A model generated the notes under the pieces. The model was not told the origin of the DNA. It saw nothing but the letters and a program-made list of their open reading frames with translations, and did not search any database. A program made the translations under genes and the position numbers. Source: Lepisosteus oculatus (taxonomy: Eukaryota > Chordata > Actinopteri > Semionotiformes > Lepisosteidae). Taken from it: a DNA stretch of 64,000 nucleotides. Positions 34,401 through 45,300 of the stretch are shown here, one piece after another. Each line of letters opens with the position of its first letter. Positions within the stretch are counted from its first letter, which is position 1. The stretch is from assembly GCF_040954835.1 (NCBI RefSeq), contig NC_090717.1, positions 248,001 through 312,000 on the forward strand. Direction: 5' to 3'.

Positions 34401-37400
34401 ATCCCGTGAGGGAAATTGCAGTGAAACAGCAGCCTGACTCAGTCAGCACAGCACAGCACAGTGTGACAAAATGATACAATAATACAACAACACAATACAG
34501 TCAGTACAGTCAGTGAGAAGTGCAGTAAAAAGTAAACAAATGGAGTATACAGATTTGCTCACAGTACAGAAGATACAAAACAAACCAGATTGTATAGTAC
34601 ACAAGAAGATGTATTGTACATTATGAATATATTGCACAAATTCATCTTTAGTCCAAAAACAGGCCAGTGTTGCCCCTGTCCAGACACACAGTGGATGAGT
34701 TGTACAGTCTTGTGGGAGAAGGCAAGAATGACCTCCTGTAGCGCTCCCTGTTGCACCGTGGTTGGATCAGCCTATTGTGGCGCGTGCTCTTCATTCTCAC
34801 AAGCATGTCATGGGGGTGGGAGACGTTGTCCATGATGGCCATTCATTTGGACACCATTCTCCTCTCAGCCACTACCTCCAGGGTGTCTAGATCAGACCCA
34901 ATGACAGAACTGGCTCTTTTGATAAGTTTGTTCAGCCTGTAAGCATCCCCTGCTCTAATCCCAGAGCCCCAGCACACCACTTCATAGAAAATGGTACTCA
35001 CTACAACCGACTGATAGAACATATGGAGCATCTTACTACACACATTGAAGGACCTGAGCCTCCTCAAGAAGTAGAGTTTATGTAGATGGTCTCAGTGTTT
35101 AGTCCATTCCAGTCTATCGTCAATGTGCACATCCAGGTACTTGTATGAGTCCACTATCTCCACGCCACTCCCATGGATGTAGACAGGTGTAGGTTGGACC
35201 CTCTTCCTCCTGATGTCTATCACCAACTCCTTTGTCTTTGCCACATTCAATTGCAGGTGGTTCTCCCCACACCACAAAGCTGCTGACCAGTTCCCTGTAC
35301 TCTTCCTCCTGCCCACCCTCAATACATCCCACAATTGCAAAGTTGTCTGAGACCTTCTGCAGGTGGCACGACTTTGGGTTGTACTTAGTCCAAGTATAGA
35401 TGGTGAAGAGGAATGGAGAAAGAGCTGTTCCCCGAGGAGCCCCTGTGTTACTCACTACCTGTTCAGACGCACAGTTCTACAGTCTCACAGACTGTGGCCT
35501 GCCTGTCAGATAGTCGGTGATCCATGAGATCATGGACTTGCCCACTTGCATCTCCCCCAGCTTCCTTCCTAGCAGTAAGGGCTGGATAGTATTGAAGGCA
35601 CTGGAGAAGTCGAAAAATGTAATCCTCACAGTGCTGCCAACCCTCTCCTAGGCCCTTTGCAGCGTGTAAATGATTGCATCTTCCACACCAACACTGGGCT
35701 GGTAGGCGAACTGCAGGCTGTCCAGTGATGAGCTAACTAGGGGTCTCAGGTGGGATAGGACCAGCCTCTCCAGTGTCTTCATGACTTGAGAAGTCAGTGC
35801 TACCGTTCTATAGTCTTTGAGGACGGTGGGGCAACCTTTCTTTGGTACCAGGACCAGGCATGATGTCTTCCAGAGCACAGGGACTCTCTCCAAGCGCAGG
35901 CTCAGGTTGAACAGGTGCTGGAGCACTCTGCTCAGCTGGTCAGCACAAGCCCTCAAAACTCTGGGACAGACGCCATCTGGTCCTGTGGCCTTACCCTGCT
36001 GAAGCCTCCTCCACTCTCTCTTCACCTGGTGGGCTGTCATGGGAGAGATAAACCCTCAGACTTAGACAAAAGTATTCAATAATTTAAAGAAAGGTCTCTT
36101 AACAACCATGAGTCAGTTTTTTTTCTAATGATTGTATAACAAGAGAAAAGTTTAGATCCCTTCTAATTTTTGGATTTTTGGAAATCTTAATACCGAGATA
36201 TTCAACTACATCTTTTACTGGAATATTGCATATGGATAATACGTCACATTTCCCAAGAGCCATGAGTTTACATTTTTTTATATTTAAAGAGAGACCAGAT
36301 ACAGAGGGAAAAAACCTGTAAGCACTTAATTGCCTTCTCAACCTCCGTATGGTTCCTTAAAAAACGTGTTGTATCAGCCAGTTGGGAACACTTAATCTCT
36401 TTATCCTGTATTTAAATACCCTGAAACACATCGCTTTTAATATGAGTAGCCATAACTTGTGTAACCAACAAAAACAGGAATGGGCTTATGGGGCATCCTT
36501 CGAATGGGTCGAATTCCCCCAATCAATTTAAAATCTGTTTGAGGTCCCATGAGCCAGTTTAACAGAACTATTACTTTTGTTGTACAGTGTTCTAATTACC
36601 TTTGGATATATTCACCAAAGCTAAAAAAGTTGAAGGTCTCAAAAATAAAGGAATGTTCAATTGTCTAAGGCCTTATAAAAGTCCACAAATAAAATAAAGA
36701 TGTCCTGAATAATAAATTCGCTGTAATCTGTAAAATCAACTAAATCGAATATTGTTACATATATGTCTTCCTTTCATAAAACCTGACTGTGACTCATCAA
36801 TAATTGAGTCAAGGCCTGTTTTCAGCCTCCCTGCAAAAATAGATGCAAGAATCTTTCCATCATTATTAATCAAAGTAATAGGCCACAAGGGATCTTTATC
36901 TGGGTTTGGGATTATAGTTATTAAACCCTGAGTCATCGAGGCTGGTAAGACTCCCTTGTCAATTGATTCCTTGAAGAAATTCAACCAGATCATCTTGAAA
37001 GGTTTTATACAATTCCAGTGGGAAGGCCATCATTACCAGGAGATTTGTCCACTTTGAGCTTACTCATACCTTTCTTAATTCCGAGAATGGATATCTCTTT
37101 ATCACAGATGGCTTTAAACTCTTTATCTATGGTTTTTATGTCTTCTTTTAAGGATTTTAAAAAATCACACATTTTATCTCTAGAACGTTCCTTACTAGCA
37201 TATAGCTTACCATAAAAATCTGATACATATTTTGAGATTTCTATGGGGCTGTGAGTTTCACAGCAAACTATGTTAAATTTACTAAGAGATGTATATTCTC
37301 CAATCTTTTTTTCCAAATTATACAAATATTTTGAGTTTTTTTCACCTTCCTCTAACCATCATCTCCTGGACCTAACAAAAGCTCCGTTTGCCTTTTCTGT

Positions 37401-40400
37401 GTACATAGTTTGTCAAATTCAGCTTGCGGAGTAGCTCATTTACATGCAGCTGTTTGATCAATATTGCTATCATCAATAATATCACAAATTGCCTAAATTT
37501 CCTCTTTCTTTATTCTACTAGATCTTGCAACTTCTTTACTTTTTTAATAGCAATTGATCTTATCTTATATTGAATAAATTCCCAATTTTTGCTGTATGAA
37601 TTTGTTAATTGAGCCCACTTCCAATATGTTTGTATAATTTCATTTTCCCAGTAAGTTTTAGACATTTTAGGATCATCATTATTGCTCAAATTAACAGAAA
37701 GATAAATTGCTTTATGATCAATCGGTACTGATGATTCAATAGCGGCCTTATTAATCTGTCCTTCTAATGAGTTTGAAATTAACCAAAAATTAATTTTTGA
37801 CTGTTTAGACCTGTCCTTATTACATCATGTGACCTCCTTTAGTCCTGGATGTTTAAATCTCCATACATCAATAATTCCTCAGCCTTGACATCCTGTACAA
37901 CTCCATATCAGGAGGGGATGATCTAGCAGGTATAAGGAATCTGTCCATCACAACATCAAAAACTGTATTAAAATCTCCCCTAAAATAATCTCAATATCCT
38001 GAAACTTGTCTTTCATTTTATTTATCTCTACTTCAACTTCAAGAAACAAATTGCTATTATATTGCTTATTGTTGGAAAACATCCCCAGCAAAACATTTTC
38101 CCATCAAGAGCCACTGTAATAATTATCCATCTGCCAAATTGATGAGCTTTACTACTAATAACATTACCTTTAAATGTACCCTTTAATATTGTAACCCCCG
38201 CAGAATGATTACTACCAAATGATTACCAAACATCACTGCCCCATTTACTCTTACAGATATTCAAACCCGAAGAACAAGCATGTGTCTCTGCATTAAACCT
38301 CTTGCAAAACCTCGTTTGGTCAAATCATGCAGGTCTTCGCTCGTCTCCAGAGCACATCCCGAGTAGATCTACCGGTGAACTGAATAATCGTTGTTCTCGG
38401 ATTCCTGCTTTGTTCCTTCTGTCCCAGCCTGTGGACAGTATCGCCATCAGTCTGAAGTCTGTCCTTCTTTTGGAACCACAGCTCCATGGATGTCGATCAC
38501 TGTGTGTTTGATGTCCTCCTCCGTCTCCTCGGGAACACCATGCAGCCTCAGGTTCCATCTCCCGCCTCGTGTAACCTCTGCTCCAGCTCAGCTGTTTTGT
38601 GTTCCTTTGTCTTAGTCACTTCCTTCACTGCTTTCATGTCAGGCTTTAAGTCCTTTACTTCATTCAACGTGAACTTTATTGATATTGTTAAGGTTTTGAT
38701 ACTTATCGAGTTCTTTCGAATTAAGTCCTCCAGATGATCTGATCTCTCATTAATTTTCCTGGAGAGGAGCACCACGATATTATTCTGCATTTCAAGCAGA
38801 AACGGCTCCTCTTTCATCCTCTTCATGAGAGGTTTTTCTGGAGTGTTGGGCTCAGCATCCATGTCGAGCAGCTGCTCCACTTGTGGGTTGCTTGATCCCC
38901 TCTCGCTGTTACGACACTGTAGCCACGGTAAATCTAGGACTCTATGCAGAACCTGGTCGAAAGCCAAAAACTCTGGTTTAGCAAAAGCCAGTTTTACTTA
39001 GCCAAATCGTGACAGACGCAGATCGAGAAGCCGAAGGATCAGGAAATCGAATGCACAAAGATTGCACTTAATGGCAAGGAAAAAGAGTTCCACTGGTAAA
39101 CCAAGACTGAGCCCCGTGATGATAATAATAATAATTGCTTACACTTATATTGCGCTTTTCTGGACACTCCACTCAAAGCGCTTTACAGGTAATGGGGATC
39201 CCCTCCACCACCACCAGTGTGCAGCCCCACCTGGATGATGCGACGGCAGCCATAGTGCGCCAGAACGCTCCCCACACACCAGCTCTCAGTGGGGAGGAGA
39301 GCAGAGTAATGAAGCCAGTTCAGAGATGGGGATTATTAGGAGGCCGTGATTGGTAAGGGCCAAAGGGAAATTTGGCCAGGACGCCCGGGTTACACCCCTA
39401 CTCTTTTCGAGAAACGCCCTGGGATTTTTAATGACCACAGAGAGTCAGGACCTCGGTTTTATGTCTCATCCGAAGGACGGTGCCTGTTTACAGTATAGTG
39501 TCCCCGTCACTATCCTGGGGCATTAGGACCCACATGGACCGCAGGGTGAGCGCCCCCTGCTGGCCCCACTAACACCTCTTCCAGCAGCAACCTTAGTTTT
39601 TCCCAGGAGTCTCCAATCCAGGTACTGGCCAGGCTCACACCTGCTGGGCTTCAGTGGGTTGTCAGGTGTGAGTTGCAGGGTGATGTAGCTGCTGGCTGCT
39701 GGTGATAAGGGGATTCATTCTTAAATAGCTTTAAATAGTCTGTTGCCGAGGTGACTGATTGGATAATTAACCAATACGTCTGCGTTTGTCAAAATTGGCG
39801 GAGGCTCATGCCGGATTATTCAACTCGAAAAGAAAAAAAAAGTAACTCAACTTGTTATCCAAGTTATGACTATGTCAGGAAATGACATGAAAACACTCAT
39901 GAAATTAACATATACATTTAGTGAACCTTATCAGACATCCGAATCAGCTCCCCTCTCACACTTCCTGCTGCCCTGCCCTGCCCTCTCACACTTCCTGCTG
40001 CCCTGCCCTGCCCTCTCACACTTCCTGCTGCCCTGCCCTCTCACACTTCCTGCTGCCCTCCCCTCTCACACTTCCTGCTGCCCTGCCCTCCCCTCTCACA
40101 CTTCCTGCTGCCCTGCCCTCCCCTCTCACACTTCCTGCTGCCCTGCCCTGCCCTCTCACACTTCCTGCTGCCCTGCTCTGCCCTCTCACACTTCCTGCTG
40201 CCCTGCCCTCTCACACTTCCTGCTGCCCTGCCCTGCCCTCTCACACTTCCTGCTGCCCTGCCCTCTCACACTTCCTGCTGCCCTGCTCTGCCCTCTCACA
40301 CTTCCTGCTGCCCTGCTCTGCCCTCTCACACTTCCCTGGGATGTTTTGCAGTGTGAAGATTGATGCCCATGAGCATGATGGGAATGTGCTCCAGACAACC

Positions 40401-41296
40401 CCTGAGTTCCGGGCTCATGTTGCCAAGAAGCTGGGAGCCTTGCTGGACAGGTGAGCCCTGGGCAGGACTGGGAGGCGCCCCAGATCAATCCAGGGTCCCT
40501 TGCTGACACCCAATTGTGTGTCGTTGCAGCTGCATCACCGAGGCGAAGAGCTCGGAGCCCTGGACTGACAGAACCACTCCGGATGCAGAGGATGGTGAGG
40601 GGCGCAGGCTGTTTCCAGCGTGAGTGTGTTCTCCTGCGTGGGCAAGCAGCTGTGTTGGCATCTGTGTCCCTCTGTCTCCGTGTCTCCAGGTTTCCGGCTG
40701 TTCTCCACCTCCGTGCCCGGCCTGCCCAGCGCGCCTACAGAGGCCTCGCGCCCTGCAGCCTCACAACACCCCTGCGCCAGCTCCAGGTGAGACTGTGTGT
40801 CTGCCACTGTGTGCTCCCGTCCCCCCCTCTCTTGGCCACTGTGTGCCCCCCTGAGCCACTGTCCCCCACTGCCCCTCTCTCTCTCAGTAACTGTTCCCCT
40901 CTCTCCCGCAGTGAGTCGGACTCTGAGCTGGAGTCCAGGGTGAGAGAAGCCGCCGTCTCGCCCGGAGACCTCCTGCGGTGCTCCGTCTGTCCCAGCATGC
41001 CCCAGGACAGGGAGGAGGGTGAGGCGAGCCTGGGAAAGAGGAAGAAGAAGAGGAAGAAGAAGCTGAGGCCAAAGGGAAATGAGGGTGCGAGTGAGGAGGA
41101 GGAGGAGAGAACGGAAGTGCTGCACCCCGTCCGTCCGGAGAGGGAGAGGAGGAGGAGGGTGGAGGGCGAGAGAGGAGAGGAGCAGACTCCCCACGGGAGC
41201 ACCCCCCCGCCAGGGTCGCGGGACGGGAGCACAAGGAAGAAGAAGAAGAAGAAGAGGAGGAGGAGGGGTGATGAAGAGGCGCTGCTGGCGGACTGA
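31457..41296 (+). CDS. custos: Custos (C12orf43 orthologue), nuclear beta-catenin regulator
   Basis: Nuclear protein reported to bind beta-catenin and tune canonical Wnt signalling in Xenopus; human symbol CUSTOS. Exons: 31457-31574, 32403-32457, 40352-40450, 40530-40594, 40690-40786, 40912-41296. All have GT/AG borders and phases close exactly, giving 272 aa (human 262). Exon 2 is only 55 bp; it was found from phase need and from alignment of its ASRR end to human PSLR. Landmarks: acidic start [15 protein letters not shown], core block [20 protein letters not shown] (about 65-85), [12 protein letters not shown], a second acidic/REAAVS block like the first, then Lys/Arg-rich nuclear-localisation-like tracts to the end. 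Intron 2 is 7.9 kb and almost all retroelements. Tail-to-tail with hnf1a. Confidence 0.94.
32705..33300 (+). mobile_element. 5S rRNA-derived SINE, plus-strand copy
   Basis: Begins with 5S-like CCATATCACTCTGCAG, GTCAGTACCTGG, GGGGAGACTCCTGGGAAA and continues with the shared body (GCCAGCAGGGGGTGCTC, ACGTAAAACCGAGGTCCTG), ending in an A-rich tail. In custos intron 2, in inverted orientation to the copy at 39119-39700. Confidence 0.85.
33300..39115 (-). mobile_element. Degenerate L1/Tx1-like LINE, interrupted
   Basis: Minus-strand L1-like element in custos intron 2. From its 5' side: an ORF1-like coiled-coil frame at about 38967-38548, continuing to [11 protein letters not shown]-type sequence at about 38558-38520, an ORF1p hallmark. 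Then come endonuclease remnants ([11 protein letters not shown] near 38130), RT pieces near 37325-37005 and 36993-36736 ([32 protein letters not shown]) and a C-terminal piece ([14 protein letters not shown] near 34340-34300). Many stops; inactive. The stretch 34372-36050 belongs to another element inserted within it. Confidence 0.78.
34372..36050 (-). mobile_element. Rex1/Babar-like LINE nested in the L1-like element
   Basis: Minus-strand, 5'-truncated. At 36040-35648 it encodes RT fingers/palm ([51 protein letters not shown]). Further down come the SPFLFTIYT and [15 protein letters not shown] region, in which the expected YADD-type motif has decayed, and a C-terminal [11 protein letters not shown]-type block. 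It ends at 34372 in a GATA-rich tail next to CTTTATTAATCCCGTGAGGG. The family name is from memory of fish Rex1 proteins. L1-like coding resumes on both sides. Confidence 0.72.
39119..39700 (-). mobile_element. 5S rRNA-derived SINE, minus-strand copy
   Basis: Nearly the same layout as the 6734-7320 copy: TAA-repeat tail at the left end, shared body, and a 5S-like head at the right (about 39590-39690). Very similar over the body, so it is probably from the same subfamily. Confidence 0.85.
39958..40335. repeat. Pyrimidine-rich minisatellite next to custos exon 3
   Basis: About 14 copies of a variable 24-30-bp unit (CCCTCTCACACTTCCTGCTG plus one or two CCCTG blocks). The array ends about 16 bp before custos exon 3 (40352), so array sequence serves as its polypyrimidine tract. 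Open frames here are repeat shadows, although exon 3 is read in the same frame as two of them. Confidence 0.9.
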
Positions 41297-41690
41297 CGAG
41301 CTCTCTCTCCTGTCCTGGGACACGAGCCCTGCAGGCCGACAGACAGCGCACAGATGTGCGGGCTCTGGCCTGTGCTTAGGCTTGTGTTCAGGTCTGCATG
41401 TTGGTCTGTTGAGGGCCATGCTCAGGCCCGTGCTCCAGGCTGTGCTCAGGCCTGACCCGTAGTCTCCCGGAACGCTGCGCAGTGGGGGTCTGTGTGTGTG
41501 AGGAAGAGGAAGGGAGAAGAGCCCTTGTCAGGCCCTGCGTGATGTACTGGCCTGGTTGTGCCAGCTCCAGTGCTGCTGTGTTGGTGTCTGCTCTGTTTTG
41601 TGCCTGTTGTTGTGAGATTACAACCCTCCAGAATTTAATCCTGTTATTCTCATGCCATCGAAAATAAATAATATCTTTTTTGGATAGTAG
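41297..41690 (+). terminator. custos: custos 3' UTR and poly(A) signal
   Basis: A GC-rich then AT-rich non-coding end. AATAAA at 41663-41668 (context CGAAAATAAATAATA) is followed by a T-rich element. This gives a 3' UTR of about 0.4 kb. Confidence 0.65.
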
Positions 41691-41739
41691 GCATTTCAGA
41701 ACTGATTTCATTTAACATGTTACAATAACAAAATGATAG

Positions 41740-42381
41740 TTAAGGGATTCCAGAATTAATTTATTATCGGGAAGAAGCTGTTAGTCAGATGAGCAGATGG
41801 GCAGCAGGCGTCCCAGAGTCTCAGCTAGACCGCCAGGAGAGCCCACACTGCAGCTTGTGACTGGCTGAGCTCTGCCAGCACGGTGGTGGGCTCACTGCAC
41901 TCCTACAGCTCCTTCTGTGGGCCAGTGTCAGCTCCCGGGGCTGGCACAGAGTGTCTGAGTGTCCTGCTGGTCGGACTGGGCAGATTCCAGAGGAGCGGAT
42001 ACATCCTGCTGGCCGGACTGGTGCAGATTCCAGAGGCGGGGATACATCCTGCTGGCCGAACTGGTGCAGATTCCAGAGGCGGGGATACATCCTGCTGGCC
42101 GGACTGGTGCAGATTCCAGAGGTGCTGATACATCCTGCTAGCCAGACTGGGCAGATTCCAGAGGCGCAGATACATCTTTCTGGCCAGACTGGCACAGAGT
42201 CCAGAGGGGGGGATACATCCTGCTGGCCAGGCTGGGCAGATTCCAGGGGGGGTACATCCTGCACAGATCTGCGATGATGGACGGGGGACAGAGCCACTGA
42301 GATGCTCCTTGCTCTGTCTCGGCAGCTGTTCTGCCTCAGTGGCTCCCCCTGGAGGTCCAGAGGTAGCTCTTTTCAGCCTGG
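41740..42381 (-). terminator. hnf1a: hnf1a 3' UTR and poly(A) signal
   Basis: Minus-strand AATAAA (TTTATT on plus) lies at 41760-41765. The 3' UTR from the TAG at 42384-42382 would be about 0.64 kb and contains the 43-bp minisatellite. The end lies within about 50-80 bp of the custos 3' end. Confidence 0.6.
41950..42260. repeat. 43-bp minisatellite in the hnf1a 3' UTR
   Basis: About seven copies of a 43-bp unit containing GATACATCCTGCTGGCCGGA and CAGATTCCAGAGG. It lies between the hnf1a stop and its poly(A) signal, so it should be transcribed in the hnf1a mRNA. Confidence 0.9.
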
Positions 42382-45300
42382 CTACTGTGCAGAAGAGACG
42401 ATTTGTGCAGGGATGTAGGAGTCGATGTCCCCAGGCTCAGGGGAGAGGAGGTGAGGAGGTGGGGGCTCGCTGGGCTGGGAGGTGTGGTACAGCTCAAGAC
42501 TCCTTGAGGATACTGCGCACAGAACGAGAGGGTTAGACAGGAGAGCCAGGCCACTCAGGACACTGGGGTATCCCAGCTTGAGCCATGACGATAATACTGG
42601 GATACCCCTGATTACTTCGCCATAACCCTGGCAGAGTGTCAGGTGTGTTACCTGTGACAGGTGAGCTGGTGTGCAGGTGGAGCGAGTCTTGCTGGGAGAC
42701 CATGTGGACGGCCGGATCTGACTGGCTCTCGGGATCCATGGTCAGAATCTGCATGAAGAGGTCAGTCAGCAAACACCTTCGTCATGGTCAGACCGTGGTC
42801 AAGACTTGGACAGGTGTCCCATGACTTCCCTGTGTGACTTGTTTCAGCTGTGATGGGATATCTGTGCGTCTACTAGCGAGCTGATACCTGTCTCAGGTGT
42901 GCGTGAAGTGTTGTTATTACTATCTCTAACTGTGTGCCTCAGGCATGCTGTTACCTGTACAGGTGTGTTATTACCTGTGCTGGGCATCTTGGTGTGTATA
43001 TGGACTGCCGTGCCTGACTCTGTGCCTCAGGTGTGTTATTACCCCTCAGGTGTGTAATTACCTGTGCTGGGCATGTTGGTGTGTATATGGACTGCCGTGC
43101 CTGACTCTGTGCCTCAAGTGTGTTATTACCCCTCAGGTGTGTTATTACCTGTGCTGGGCATCTTGGTGTGTATATGGACTGCCGTGACTGACTGTGTGCC
43201 TCAGGCGTGCTGTTACCTGTACAGGTGTGTAATTACCTGTGCTGGGCATGTTGGTGTGTATATAGACTGCCGTGACTGACTGTGTGCCTCAGGTGTGCTG
43301 TTACCTGTACAGGTGTGTAATTACCTGTGCTGGGCATGTTGGTGTGTATATGGACTGCCGTGCCTGACTGTGTGTCTCAGGTGTGCTGTTACCTGTACAG
43401 GTGTGTTATTACCTGTGCTGGGCATGTTGGTGTGTATATAGACTGCCGTGTCTGACTGTGTGCCTCAGGTGAGCTGTTACCTGTTTGACAGCAGTGAGGC
43501 TGGCCAGCGTGCCGATGCCGCTGGTGTCGGTGATGACCATGGCCTGGGGGAACAGGCTGGAGTTGGGATACTGGGGCAGCTCAGGCTTGTGTCCATACAC
43601 TGGGGGAGAGACAGCAGACTGTGTCACTGCGATGGCAGGTGCTGGGCTTAACAGACGTCTCGTTTGACGGTTACTTGACTTATTGATGGCTCTGTGGAGC
43701 TGTCTACACAAGGGTGGTATCTGTGTGTGTTCCCTGTTACTGTCCAACAGGAAGGAACAAATGGCTCCATCGTTTATGGGATACTTCGTGAAAAAGATCT
43801 GCTGGTTATTCCTGTGGAAAGACATTTTGTAAAAGAAGCATTGAGCTAAAACTCTCAACTGGGGTCTAGCTCTGACTGACCAACAGGGGCATCAGACCTT
43901 GAACCAGGAGGGGGCGCAGTTCAGGGACAAAGTACAGTGACCTGAGTTTGTTCAGAGAAATACGATCGTGAGAGGCAGCCAGAGGTGGAATCAACTCCTC
44001 TTGCTACTTTCATCACTCAGTAGCTCATCAATCCCAGAATCTCAGCTAGCTGGTTCTTGGATGATCCCGGAGAACAGGGTTCAACAATTTGGCGGGGAAG
44101 TTCATCCCAGAGACTCTCACACCTTGGCCTTCCAGCACCCTCTCTCCTGTCCCGGACTCACCGTGTGGGGATAGTTGAGCCATGGTAGCCATGAAGGAGC
44201 CTGGGCCCATGTGACTTGGGAACTGCTGCATGATAGGTTGTTGGTGGGAGGTGTGGATCTGCTGCTGGAAAGGGATTGGCTGGAGGGTGGTGAGCCCACC
44301 CCCGACACTGTTAATGACAGTCTGGGGCTGAGTGGAGGCCAGACCTACGAGCAGAGAGAGAGAGAGACTGCTGCAGTAGATGATCAAACTAACAGACTTG
44401 CACACTGAGGCACTGAGAGACTGATGCACTAAAAATTGGAAGACCATTACTGATTACAAAAAAGATACCTGGTTTGATTGTTAGTAACGGATTAGTCCAA
44501 TACTGTATGTTATTCTGTTGACAGTTTCTTCTGAAGAAGTCCACTGAGATGACAAAAGTCAAAACCAGAGAAATTCAGTTCCTCCAGCCTGTCAGTATAT
44601 GACACTCCCTTCAGACTAAAGAGACTCAGTTCCTTCAGCCTGTCAGTGTGGCACTCCCTTCAGACTAAAGAGACTCAGTTCCCTCAGCCTGTCAGTGTGG
44701 AACACTCCCTTCAGACTAAAGAGACTCAGTTCCTCCAGCCTGTCAGTGTGGACACTCCCTTCAGACTAAAGAGACTCAGTGCCTCCAGCCTGTCAGTGTG
44801 GGACAATCTTTTCAGACTAAAGAGACTCAGTTCCTCCAGCCTGTCAGTGTGGACACTCCCTTCAGACTAGAGAAAGGCTGCTATGTAGACAGGTGTCAAG
44901 CAGTGAGATGCCTGTGGTTACCAATGAGCAGCGAGGACTCTCCTGGCCCCAGGCTCACCACGCTGGGCAGCGAGGCCATGATCAGGCCCTGCGCGGGGGT
45001 GGGCGAAGAGGGGGACAGGCCATGCAGCGCGGTCAGGGTGCTGACTGGGGGCAGCATGCCCCCGCCAGAGCCCCCACCTGCCCCTGCGCCTGCTGTGGAC
45101 ACTGAGACCTGCGAGGGAGAGGGGGAGGGCAGTTAGAGATACAGGCCGGTACATGACGGGGTCTGCTGCACCCGGGGCTCGAGTCGACAAGTACCGGTCT
45201 GCACGGCGCCTCCAGCAGGGCATGGCTGACCTCCAGCCGCCCCCCCATGCTCTTGTCTCCATGGTGATCTCCGCTCGATGCCATGTTCTGATTGGCCGTC

